This document shows positions 1 through 6,254 of a stretch of DNA of 6,613 nt, in pieces. Made by a program: the position numbers and the translations under genes. The notes under the pieces were generated by a model, which made no database searches, was not told the DNA's origin, and saw nothing but the letters and a program-made list of their open reading frames with translations. Every line of letters starts with the position of its first letter. Positions within the stretch are counted from its first letter, which is position 1. The DNA lies in contig JADGQU010000131.1 in the NCBI GenBank assembly GCA_017881545.1, forward strand, positions 1 through 6,613, given 5' to 3'. Source of the DNA: Gemmatimonadaceae bacterium. GTDB taxonomy: Bacteria > Gemmatimonadota > Gemmatimonadetes > Gemmatimonadales > Gemmatimonadaceae.

Positions 1-65
1 CAGCCCACCTTCTATCTGCCCGCTGGCCGCCTCCTGCTCCCCGCGCGTCGGACGACTGCAATGGT

Positions 66-632
66 ATGGGATCGATCAGGGGGCCGGAAGGGGCGGAAGA
101 CAGAGCGATCGACGCCCGCGGAACTGGAATGCTGGAGCCGACTGCGAACGAACCCTGGGGATTGCGCATCAAGCATCTTCCTGTCGCAGGTAGAGGTCTT
201 CTATCGTTGAATCCTGCAAAAGGCCAGGAGCACACCGACGTGCGCGGAGACGATGCCCTGCGCGTCGCGGGGCAGCTGCTGCCGGTATTGAACGCCACCG
301 GAGCTTCGGCAAAGCAGGTCAAGGACGCGGTCGTTCTTGCGACCGAGCACGCTGACCCTTCGACCACGTTCGAGCGAGCTGTGCGTCTCGCAGTAACGAA
401 ACCGAGCTGGAGGGTCTACGGCCAAGGGCCGATCCTTTCGCTGGTCTCGCCCGAGTTGCGACTTGCGCTCGAGATGGCCTCGCACGAAGAATCCGAGCGA
501 CGCGCGCTCGAGGGAGAGCTGTACCTCCTCGAGGACGCGTGGAAGGAAGCCGAAGAGATCGCAGCCATCTCGGACGATATGTTCCTTCCGGAGGACATCT
601 CCCGCCGGCTCGATGAGATGAAGGGACGTTAA
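66..632 (+). CDS. Uncharacterised protein, C-terminal-domain copy of the neighbouring zinc-ribbon membrane protein; 5' end uncertain
   Basis: Function unknown. From about base 115 onward it matches the C-terminal half of the next gene (657-1754), so the two are tandem paralogs. The last 57 residues, starting at RLALEM, are identical at 51 positions, and the tail HEESERRALEGEL...DDMFLPEDISRRL is almost unchanged. Between Trp and the tail this copy is 12 residues shorter. The zinc ribbon and membrane segment of the neighbour are not visible: only 65 bases precede the ATG, and the frame is open to the window edge with no other start. No Shine-Dalgarno sequence precedes ATG-66, and homology begins about 13 residues after it. 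The gene is therefore either the 3' part of a longer gene starting outside the window, a shortened soluble paralog, or a decayed copy. Codon differences from the neighbour are largely synonymous in the tail, which argues that the tail has been under selection. Coding is fairly sure; the start is not. Confidence 0.65.
   Translation: MGSIRGPEGAEDRAIDARGTGMLEPTANEPWGLRIKHLPVAGRGLLSLNPAKGQEHTDVRGDDALRVAGQLLPVLNATGASAKQVKDAVVLATEHADPSTTFERAVRLAVTKPSWRVYGQGPILSLVSPELRLALEMASHEESERRALEGELYLLEDAWKEAEEIAAISDDMFLPEDISRRLDEMKGR
459..632 (+). repeat. Paralogous repeat block, copy 1 (partner 1581-1754)
   Basis: The last 174 bases of the first gene align without gaps to 1581-1754, at a fixed offset of 1122 bases. 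The encoded residues are 51/57 identical and many of the base differences are third-position changes. This marks an old tandem gene duplication maintained by selection rather than a recent sequence duplication. A less conserved, also gap-free block with offset 1086 runs from about 115 to about 400. Confidence 0.8.
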
Positions 633-656
633 CGAACCGAGCGTAGATTAAGATCG

Positions 657-1754
657 ATGTATTCGACCTGCCTCTTCTGCCATACCGAGCTCGGAGCAAA
701 CGAGGCTGTCGAGCATTTTCCGATCGGTCGCCGGCTGGCGTTCGACGCCGCGAAGGGTCGCTTGTGGGTGGTGTGCCGGAAGTGCGAGCGCTGGAATCTC
801 ACCCCGATCGAAGAGAGGTGGGAAGCGATCGAGGAGTGCGAGCGTTCGTACCGCGGGACAAAGCTCCGCGTTTCGACGGATCACATCGGCCTCGCTCGTC
901 TCGCCGAAGGTCTCGAGCTGGTCCGCATCGGGAAACCGCAACGACCTGAGTTCGCCGCGTGGCGGTACGGAGATCAGTTCGGGCGACGCCGACGGAAGTA
1001 TTTCATTCAAGGGTCAGTCGCATTGGCTGGCGTGGCAACGATTCCTCTTGTCGGCCCCGTGCTCGGGCTCTCGATGGGCGCAATAGGCTCAAACCTTTTT
1101 GGTCTCGCGAATCTCAGTTACTCGCTGTATTCGAGTAGACGAGTTGTCGCCCGAGTTCATGACGGCGACGGAAGCGTTCTGCAGGTAAGGGCGCGTGATG
1201 CGGTAGAGGCCGAGATGCTGCCGCCGACTGCCCGCGACGCCTGGGGAATCCGCCTCACCTATAGCGCTCCTTCGGAGCGCGCAACTCCATGGTGGCGTTA
1301 CGGGACCAATCAGGAGCAAACTGACCTTCGCGGAAGCGATGCAATGCGCGCCGCGGCGCAGCTGCTTCCACGGTTCAACGTTCGCGGAGCTTCAGCGCGG
1401 CAGCTCAAATCAGCGATCGCCCTCGCGACCGAGTACGAAGATCCTTCGACTGTCTTTGACCGGGCGGCGCGCATCGCGGCGACGGAGGGCAAATGGCGTC
1501 TCTTTCTCACAGACTCAACCGAAGCCCTGTTGGAGCGACGAGCCTTTGCCGCCAGACTCTCCAGAGTCCCAGCTGAGGTGCGTCTCGCACTCGAGATGGT
1601 GTCGCATGAAGAATCCGAGCGACGCGCGCTCGAGGGCGAGCTGTCCGTCCTCGAGGACGCATGGAAAGAGGCCGAGGAGATCGCCGGAATCTCCGACGAC
1701 ATGTTCCTGCCCGAGGACATCTCGCGCCGGCTGACCGAGATGAAGGGAAAGTGA
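657..1754 (+). CDS. Uncharacterised zinc-ribbon membrane protein with conserved acidic C-terminal tail
   Basis: Product of 365 residues; no known function recognised. Visible parts in order: a four-cysteine zinc ribbon at the N-terminus (C5-x2-C8 and C40-x2-C43); a charged stretch containing WRYGDQFGRRRRKYF (102-116); a hydrophobic segment rich in Gly, Ala, Val and Leu (about 117-153) that could cross the membrane once or form a hairpin; a C-terminal domain from about 185; and an acidic, probably helical tail (about 309-365) ending EMKGK. The cluster of arginines just before the hydrophobic segment suggests a cytoplasmic N-terminus by the positive-inside rule. The ATG is chosen because the first cysteine pair follows at once; no clear ribosome site precedes it. 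The gene begins 24 bases after its paralog and its stop overlaps the queA start. A membrane-anchored metal-binding adaptor is a guess from architecture only. Gene call is secure; function unknown. Confidence 0.85.
   Translation: MYSTCLFCHTELGANEAVEHFPIGRRLAFDAAKGRLWVVCRKCERWNLTPIEERWEAIEECERSYRGTKLRVSTDHIGLARLAEGLELVRIGKPQRPEFAAWRYGDQFGRRRRKYFIQGSVALAGVATIPLVGPVLGLSMGAIGSNLFGLANLSYSLYSSRRVVARVHDGDGSVLQVRARDAVEAEMLPPTARDAWGIRLTYSAPSERATPWWRYGTNQEQTDLRGSDAMRAAAQLLPRFNVRGASARQLKSAIALATEYEDPSTVFDRAARIAATEGKWRLFLTDSTEALLERRAFAARLSRVPAEVRLALEMVSHEESERRALEGELSVLEDAWKEAEEIAGISDDMFLPEDISRRLTEMKGK
1581..1754 (+). repeat. Paralogous repeat block, copy 2 (partner 459-632)
   Basis: Second member of the duplicated gene-tail pair described at 459-632. 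It encodes the acidic C-terminal tail of the zinc-ribbon membrane protein. The final codons (ATG AAG GGA AAG) also provide the ribosome site for queA. Confidence 0.8.
1742..1748 (+). promoter_or_regulatory. Shine-Dalgarno sequence for queA
   Basis: GAAGGGA lies two bases before the GTG at 1751, with its core AGG four bases from the start. It is embedded in the codons for the Lys-Gly end of the upstream protein. Together with the start/stop overlap it supports GTG-1751 rather than an upstream in-frame ATG (1661) as the queA start. Confidence 0.55.
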
Positions 1755-2791
1755 CCAAGGACGGCACCCGCACTTCCCACTACGACTTCGACCTCCCCGC
1801 CGATCGCATCGCGCAGCAGCCGACGCCGCGACGCGGCGACAGCAGGCTCATGGTCGTCAACCGCTCGACCGGCGAGATCTCGCACAAGCAGTTCAGCGAT
1901 ATCGAGCAGCTCATTCCCGCCGGCGACACGATCGTGCTCAACACCGCCCGCGTGTTTCGCGCGCGACTCCTCGGCGTTCGCGAGAACGGAACGCCGGCCG
2001 AGGTTCTCCTGCTGCGGCCGCTCGACGAAAGGACCTGGGAGGCGATGGTGCATCCCGGTGGAAAGCTCAAGCCCGGGCGGATCGTTCACGTCGCCGATGA
2101 CTTCGAGGTCGAGATCGTCTCCACGACCGAGCGGCGGACCCGCGTCGTCAAGCTCAACTCACCACTCCCGAGTGATCAGGCGATCGAGAAGTACGGACAC
2201 GTTCCGCTTCCGCCTTACATCACGCGCGCGGATGAGCCATCCGACGCCGAGCGGTACCAGACTGTCTATGCAAACGAGAGCGGATCGGTGGCGGCGCCGA
2301 CAGCGGGACTTCACTTCACACCTGAGATTCTCGACGCGCTGCTAGCCAAGGGCGTGAAGCGCGCCGATCTCCTGCTGCATGTCGGCGCCGGGACGTTCAA
2401 GCCGGTCGAGACCGAGCACCCCGCCGATCACGTCATGCACGAGGAGCCGTACACGCTCCCGGCGCGAGCCGCGGAGATTCTGAACGAAACGCGAGCCGGC
2501 GGCGGCAAGATCTGGGCAGTAGGTACTACGAGCGTGCGCACTCTGGAAAGTGCGATAGACGACGATGGAATCTTCCGCGAGAAATCCGGCGACACCCGCA
2601 TCTTCATCCGGCCGCCCTACGAGTTCCGCGCGGTCGACCGATTGATCACCAACTTCCACCTGCCGCGCTCCACTCTCATGATGCTCGTCGCCGCGTTCGC
2701 GGGCTACGACCTCACAATGCGGGCGTATCAGGAAGCCGTGGCCGAGCGATATAGGCTCTATTCCTATGGCGATGCGATGGCCCTCGTATGA
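1751..2791 (+). CDS. queA: tRNA preQ1(34) S-adenosylmethionine ribosyltransferase-isomerase QueA
   Basis: QueA transfers and isomerises the ribosyl part of S-adenosylmethionine onto preQ1 at the wobble base of GUN-anticodon tRNAs, giving epoxyqueuosine. It is a cytosolic step after Tgt. The product is 346 residues (E. coli about 356) and family motifs run its whole length: YDFDLP near residue 11, NTARV at 64, PLPPYI at 152, SVAAPTAGLHF at 179-189, HVGAGTF at 210, GTTSVRTLE from 258, TNFHLPRSTL around 301 and YSYGDAM near the C-terminus. The GTG at 1751 is chosen because it overlaps the upstream stop, has a GAAGGGA ribosome site, and places the YDFDLP motif at the usual distance. An in-frame ATG at 1661 would add 30 residues that overlap the previous gene and have no family match. 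Expression is probably coupled to the zinc-ribbon gene. Its pathway partner tgt lies 1.4 kb downstream. Confidence 0.97.
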   Translation: MTKDGTRTSHYDFDLPADRIAQQPTPRRGDSRLMVVNRSTGEISHKQFSDIEQLIPAGDTIVLNTARVFRARLLGVRENGTPAEVLLLRPLDERTWEAMVHPGGKLKPGRIVHVADDFEVEIVSTTERRTRVVKLNSPLPSDQAIEKYGHVPLPPYITRADEPSDAERYQTVYANESGSVAAPTAGLHFTPEILDALLAKGVKRADLLLHVGAGTFKPVETEHPADHVMHEEPYTLPARAAEILNETRAGGGKIWAVGTTSVRTLESAIDDDGIFREKSGDTRIFIRPPYEFRAVDRLITNFHLPRSTLMMLVAAFAGYDLTMRAYQEAVAERYRLYSYGDAMALV

Positions 2792-2818
2792 GATTGAAAT
2801 GATGAACAAAACTCTCAC

Positions 2819-2826
2819 GGGAGGAG
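2819..2826 (+). promoter_or_regulatory. Strong Shine-Dalgarno sequence for the lipoprotein
   Basis: GGGAGGAG, a near-perfect match to the anti-Shine-Dalgarno sequence, sits three bases before ATG-2830. It is the best ribosome site in the window and fixes the lipoprotein start over the out-of-frame ATGs at 2799 and 2802. Confidence 0.75.
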
Positions 2827-2829
2827 CTC

Positions 2830-3240
2830 ATGCGTTCTGCGAAGTCGGTGTTGTTGCTGGCGTTGGTTGTGGCTGGATGTTCGGACCCGGTAGGTCCCAC
2901 CAATCCGGTAGGTCCCACCAATATCGTGGGCAAATGGGACCAGGATTTTTCGATCCCCGGGAACCTTTTCGAGATGGACCTGACCCTCTCGGGCTCGATC
3001 ATCTCGGGGGGCGGAAACTGGTGCGGTGAGGCGGGACCCTGCGGCATTGTTACTGTGGCGGGCACAATCAACGGAGACGCGGTACAACTCGATCTGACCT
3101 ATACTCCGCAAGTCCCGATACCCGGCCCGATGTCGACCCAACATTTCGAGGGGCAATTGACGTCGCGCAATGTGCTCAAGGGGTCAGTCGGCGTCGGGAC
3201 GCCTGTGTTCACACAGGACGTCAGCTTCCATCGCGCGTGA
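2830..3240 (+). CDS. Small predicted outer-membrane lipoprotein of unknown function
   Basis: Product of 136 residues. It opens with a lipoprotein signal peptide: MRSAK, a hydrophobic core VLLLALVV, and a lipobox VAGC with the lipidated cysteine at 17. Residues after the cysteine are Ser-Asp; by the E. coli Lol rule a serine at +2 favours the outer membrane, though this rule may not hold in this phylum. A short linker contains PVGPTN twice (20-31), encoded by an exact DNA repeat. The mature part starts VGKWDQDF and alternates polar and hydrophobic residues with many glycines, like a small beta-barrel or lipocalin-like fold. Two cysteines (65 and 71, NWCGEAGPC) could form a disulfide in the periplasm. 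No specific family is recognised. It begins 38 bases after queA with a strong ribosome site, so it may be co-transcribed with queA or have its own promoter. It converges with the reductase on the other strand. Confidence 0.85.
   Translation: MRSAKSVLLLALVVAGCSDPVGPTNPVGPTNIVGKWDQDFSIPGNLFEMDLTLSGSIISGGGNWCGEAGPCGIVTVAGTINGDAVQLDLTYTPQVPIPGPMSTQHFEGQLTSRNVLKGSVGVGTPVFTQDVSFHRA
2887..2922 (+). repeat. Perfect 18-bp tandem repeat, two units
   Basis: The unit CCGGTAGGTCCCACCAAT occurs at 2887-2904 and again, unchanged, at 2905-2922. It is in frame and encodes the doubled PVGPTN linker of the lipoprotein. Unit length is a multiple of three, so slippage would lengthen or shorten the tether without a frameshift. 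Confidence 0.95.
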
Positions 3241-3284
3241 CCTGAAGCGTCGCAGGATCTCCGGGAAAAGTCCGCGAAGTGAAG

Positions 3285-4145
3285 CTACGCGTCGGGGAAG
3301 TCGGCCTCCACTGTCGTCTTCTCCCATGCGTCGAAGTCCTTCTTCAGCATCTCCAGCTTCATACGCGCTCCTTTGAGCGCTGCTTTGCCGAGCAGCAACC
3401 TTAGCGGCGGATCGGGAGATTCCACAGCCGCGATGATCGCCGCGGCCGCGCGCACCGGATCGCCGGGCTGTTTGCCGCTGTAGCCGCGGATATTCTCCAG
3501 ATTCTTGCCGGCCGTTCCAGCGTAGTCGGAAATCTTAGTCTTGGTCTCGTTCGCGGAACGACCGGCCCAGTCGGTGCGAAACCCGCTGGGTTCGACGATC
3601 GTAACCTTGATGCCGAGTGGCGCGACTTCGAGCGCGAGGGACTCGGAGAATCCTTCGACGGCGTACTTGGTCGCGTGGTAGTAGGCCAGGGTCGGGAAGC
3701 TTTTCAGTCCGCCGATGGACGAGATGTTCACGATGTGCCCGCTGCGCTGTTTGCGCATTATCGGCAGCACCGCCCGCGTCATACGCGACAGCCCGAAGAA
3801 GTTGATCTCGAACATCCGACGCACTTCTTCCTCGTCGCTCTCCTCGACCGCGCCAAAGTACCCGATCCCCGCATTGTTCACGAGGACGTCGAGGCGGCCG
3901 AAATGCTTCGCGGCGCTCTTGACCGCGGCATCGACCTCGACCGGGTCGGTGACATCTAGCTCGAGCACGAGCGCGCGGTCCTCCCTGCCCTTCGCGATGT
4001 CCTCGACCTTGGCCGGATCGCGAGCCGTCACGACCGCCCGATAGCCGCGGTCGAGCACGAGCTTGGCCAGCTCTCGGCCGAATCCGGTCGAGCAGCCGGT
4101 GATGAACCAGACGTTGGCCTTTGTGCCTGTCTTCGTGTCAGTCAT
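3285..4145 (-). CDS. Short-chain dehydrogenase/reductase (classical SDR family)
   Basis: NAD(P)(H)-dependent oxidoreductase of 286 residues; substrate unknown. All classical SDR landmarks are present: the nucleotide-binding TGCSTGFG (16-23), Asp64 in LDVTD, NNAG (90-93), and the catalytic tetrad Asn115, Ser143, Tyr156 and Lys160 (YHATK). An arginine just after the second strand (VVTAR, Arg42) suggests preference for NADP(H). The C-terminal end, with WEKTTVEADFP, resembles the 17-beta-hydroxysteroid-dehydrogenase-like subgroup, but that name says little about the real substrate. ATG-4145 is the only plausible start: the glycine motif follows at the usual distance, although no good ribosome site lies directly upstream. 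A GGGGAGG on this strand is about 25 bases away, too far to serve it. The gene converges with the lipoprotein (44-base gap) and diverges from tgt (51-base gap), so it sits as an opposite-strand unit inside what is often a queA-tgt neighbourhood. Confidence 0.93.
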   Translation of the reverse strand: MTDTKTGTKANVWFITGCSTGFGRELAKLVLDRGYRAVVTARDPAKVEDIAKGREDRALVLELDVTDPVEVDAAVKSAAKHFGRLDVLVNNAGIGYFGAVEESDEEEVRRMFEINFFGLSRMTRAVLPIMRKQRSGHIVNISSIGGLKSFPTLAYYHATKYAVEGFSESLALEVAPLGIKVTIVEPSGFRTDWAGRSANETKTKISDYAGTAGKNLENIRGYSGKQPGDPVRAAAAIIAAVESPDPPLRLLLGKAALKGARMKLEMLKKDFDAWEKTTVEADFPDA

Positions 4146-4196
4146 AGTGGTTGGTTGGTGTGAACAAGATCCTCCCCGACGGACTAACTTTCAACC
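4146..4196. promoter_or_regulatory. Divergent intergenic region between the SDR gene and tgt
   Basis: This 51-base gap separates two divergent starts, so at least one promoter for each direction must lie here or in the neighbouring coding ends. It contains the direct repeat GGTTGGTTGG at 4149-4158. A TTGAAA on the minus strand could be a -35 box, but no convincing -10 box follows at proper distance. No operator palindrome is evident. The promoter role is inferred from gene layout only. Confidence 0.35.
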
Positions 4197-5333
4197 GTGA
4201 GCTTCTCCTTCGACATAGTCTCGACGGCTGGCGCCGCACGGGCCGGCGTTTTTTCGACCCCGCACGGGCCGGTGGAGACACCCGCGTTCATGCCGGTCGG
4301 GACTCTCGCTACAGTAAAGGCGCTCGATCCCGAAGACCTGGTCCGGATGGGCGCATCGATGATACTAAGCAACGCGTATCACCTGCACCTTCGGCCCGGT
4401 GACGACGTCGTGCGCGAGATGGGCGGACTTCACAGCTTCATGCAGTGGGACGGGCCGATCCTCACCGACTCCGGCGGGTTCCAGGTCTTCTCGCTCGAGG
4501 GACTCCGCACCATCCAGGAGGAGGGCGTCGAGTTCCAGTCCCATATCGACGGCTCGCGCCGGTTTTTCACCCCCGAGAGCGTGATGCAGATCGAGCGCAA
4601 CCTGGGCGCCGACGTCATAATGCAGTTCGACCACGTCATTCCCGGCCAGTCAGACGAAGCGACCGCCCGCGACGCGAGCGAGCGGAGCATCCGCTGGCTG
4701 GCGCGCTGCCTGGCCGAAGTCGAGCGCCTGGACCCGAAGAATCATCAGGCACTCTTCCCGATAGTGCAGGGCGGAATCCACGCGCACCTGCGGCGGGAAG
4801 CCGCCGAAGCCGCACGATCGATGCACGATTGGCCCGGTTTCGGGATCGGCGGGCTCTCGGTCGGCGAGAACAAAGACGCGATGTATGAGATGCTCGAGGT
4901 GGTGGACGACGCGCTGCCAAAGACGCATCCCCGCTATCTCATGGGAGTCGGATTCCCCGACGATCTCATCGAAGGGATCCGCCGAGGGGTGGACCTGTTC
5001 GACTGCGTGGCGCCGACGAGGATGGGGAGGAACGGCGCGGTGTTCACGAGGGACGGGCGCCTAAACATCAAGCGCACCGAATTTCGCACCGATCCCAATC
5101 CCCTTGACCCGGATTGCGACTGCGCGGCCTGCACGAGATTCAGCCGGGCCTACCTCCGCCACCTCTTCGTCTCGGACGAAATCCTCGGTCTCCGCCTACT
5201 TTCCCTGCACAATGTACATTTCCTGCTGTCGCTCGCCCGCTCGGCCCGTCAGTCCATTCAAGACGGCGACCTCGAGCAGTGGTCGCGCGACTGGCTCGCA
5301 CGATACCACACAACTTCGACCCTGATCGCCTGA
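4197..5333 (+). CDS. tgt: tRNA-guanine transglycosylase Tgt
   Basis: Tgt swaps guanine-34 in tRNAs for Asp, Asn, His and Tyr with preQ1, the entry step of queuosine formation on tRNA. The product has 378 residues, normal for the family. Visible motifs: N-terminal GPVETPAFMPVGT; TDSGGFQVFSL with the general-acid/base Asp91; QGG at 191-193; GGLSVGE at 218-224; nucleophile Asp269 in LFDCVAPTRMGRNG; and zinc ligands Cys307, Cys309, Cys312 and His338. GTG-4197 is the start because the family's N-terminal strand begins right there; the ribosome site is weak. One oddity: the substrate-pocket segment reads FDHVIPGQSDE (144-154), where typical bacterial enzymes have FDECTPYPA, so the usual pocket cysteine is Val147 while Asp145 and Val222 are kept. 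It is followed by yajC after 34 bases, a common arrangement. Confidence 0.97.
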   Translation: MSFSFDIVSTAGAARAGVFSTPHGPVETPAFMPVGTLATVKALDPEDLVRMGASMILSNAYHLHLRPGDDVVREMGGLHSFMQWDGPILTDSGGFQVFSLEGLRTIQEEGVEFQSHIDGSRRFFTPESVMQIERNLGADVIMQFDHVIPGQSDEATARDASERSIRWLARCLAEVERLDPKNHQALFPIVQGGIHAHLRREAAEAARSMHDWPGFGIGGLSVGENKDAMYEMLEVVDDALPKTHPRYLMGVGFPDDLIEGIRRGVDLFDCVAPTRMGRNGAVFTRDGRLNIKRTEFRTDPNPLDPDCDCAACTRFSRAYLRHLFVSDEILGLRLLSLHNVHFLLSLARSARQSIQDGDLEQWSRDWLARYHTTSTLIA

Positions 5334-5367
5334 AACTTTTCGCCACCATTCCCGGTTTTTCATAACA

Positions 5368-5694
5368 ATGCCAAGCAATCCGATACTCGGCTCCATTTTC
5401 ATGTATGGAGCGATCTTCGCAATCTTCTACTTCATTCTCATTCGGCCCCAGGCCACCCAGCGCAAGAAGCACGACGAGCTGGTGCGCAACCTGAAAAAGG
5501 GCGATGAGATCGTGACGAACGGCGGGCTCGTCGGAGAAGTGCTCTTCATCAAGGAGAAGGGCGGCGACGACACGTCCGGAGGGATGGACGACCGCGTCAC
5601 CATCAAGTCGGGCGACACTCGCGTCATCATCGAGCGGGGACGCATCGCGAAGATCAGCCGGCCGACATCGGCCTCCAACGTGAGCGCTGGGTGA
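5368..5694 (+). CDS. yajC: Sec translocase accessory subunit YajC
   Basis: YajC is a small single-pass inner-membrane protein that associates with SecDF and SecYEG. This one has 108 residues. A single membrane helix (about 9-25, rich in Ile and Phe) is followed by the family signature: RPQ at 26-28, basic QRKKH, then LKKGDEIVTNGGLVGEV (42-58). The cytoplasmic domain has an extra glycine- and aspartate-rich loop, KGGDDTSGGMDD (about 64-75), compared with the E. coli protein. ATG-5368 gives the usual short N-terminal lead before the helix; ATG-5401 would cut the helix. No Shine-Dalgarno sequence is visible. Its stop overlaps the GTG of def. The expected next genes, secD and secF, are absent from the visible downstream part. 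Confidence 0.93.
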   Translation: MPSNPILGSIFMYGAIFAIFYFILIRPQATQRKKHDELVRNLKKGDEIVTNGGLVGEVLFIKEKGGDDTSGGMDDRVTIKSGDTRVIIERGRIAKISRPTSASNVSAG

Positions 5695-6254
5695 GCATCC
5701 TCGATATCCGGGTGCTGGGCGACCCGGTTCTTCGCAAGCCGACAAAGCCCGTCACAAAGATCACCGACGAGCTGCGCAAGCTCATCGCCGACATGTTCGA
5801 GACGATGTACGCCGCCGAGGGAATCGGGCTGGCAGCGCCGCAGGTGGGGCGGACGGAAAGGCTGGCGGTGGTCGATGTCGAGGGGGCCAGGCACGTTCTC
5901 ATCAACCCGGCCATCGTCTCCACTGAGGGCGAAAAGGAAAAAGCGGAGGAGGGCTGCCTCTCCATTCCCGACATCTACGGAGATGTCGAGCGGCCGGCGA
6001 CGGTGACGATTCTGGCGACCGACGAAAACGGCAAAGAGTACGAGGCCACCGGCTCCGAGCTGCTCGGACGATGCATTCAACACGAGATCGATCACCTCGA
6101 CGGAAAGCTGTTCATCGACTATCTGAGCCCGCTCAAGCGCAAGGCCGCGATGTCGAAGTGGGAGAAGGCGAAAGCCGACTATCCCGGGTCCATCAGAAAA
6201 GTGCGCGCCGAGGTGAAGGGTGAGCACCACCACCCGAACGAGACGGAGATGTAG
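5691..6254 (+). CDS. def: Peptide deformylase
   Basis: Metal-dependent enzyme that removes the formyl group from the N-terminal methionine of nascent proteins in the cytosol. The product has 187 residues. All three signature motifs are present: GIGLAAPQVG (44-53, with Gln51), EEGCLSIP (86-93, metal ligand Cys89), and QHEIDHLDG (130-138, metal ligands His131 and His135, catalytic Glu132). The N-terminus MSILDIRVLGDPVLR is typical and supports the GTG at 5691, which overlaps the yajC stop (GTGA). After the conserved core there is a basic and then histidine-containing tail, with HHH at 179-181 before PNETEM; this tail is a little longer than in minimal deformylases. The stop shares a base with the fmt start, so the two are probably translationally coupled, as expected for enzymes of the same formylation cycle. 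Confidence 0.97.
   Translation: MSILDIRVLGDPVLRKPTKPVTKITDELRKLIADMFETMYAAEGIGLAAPQVGRTERLAVVDVEGARHVLINPAIVSTEGEKEKAEEGCLSIPDIYGDVERPATVTILATDENGKEYEATGSELLGRCIQHEIDHLDGKLFIDYLSPLKRKAAMSKWEKAKADYPGSIRKVRAEVKGEHHHPNETEM

Noticed and set aside
1661..1750. Upstream ATG extension of queA
   Set aside because: In frame, but it adds 30 residues without family similarity, overlaps the previous gene by 94 bases and lacks a ribosome site; GTG-1751 fits better.
1310..2089. Open frame of 259 codons on the minus strand across the zinc-ribbon gene end and queA start
   Set aside because: It is antisense to the paralog tail and QueA, both supported by homology; its composition is low-complexity Arg/Ser-rich as expected for a shadow frame.
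2766..3029. Open frame of 87 codons overlapping the lipoprotein start, with ATGs at 2799 and 2802
   Set aside because: Out of frame with the clear lipobox gene, without its own Shine-Dalgarno sequence at a useful distance, and its product is Gly/His/Arg-rich with no motif.
3241..3284. Possible bidirectional terminator between the convergent lipoprotein and SDR genes
   Set aside because: The 44-base gap has no stable GC stem with a T-run on either strand that I could find by eye; termination here may be factor-dependent.
5334..5367. TTTT and TTTTT runs between tgt and yajC as a terminator
   Set aside because: No inverted repeat precedes either run, and the gap is short, as expected for co-transcribed genes.
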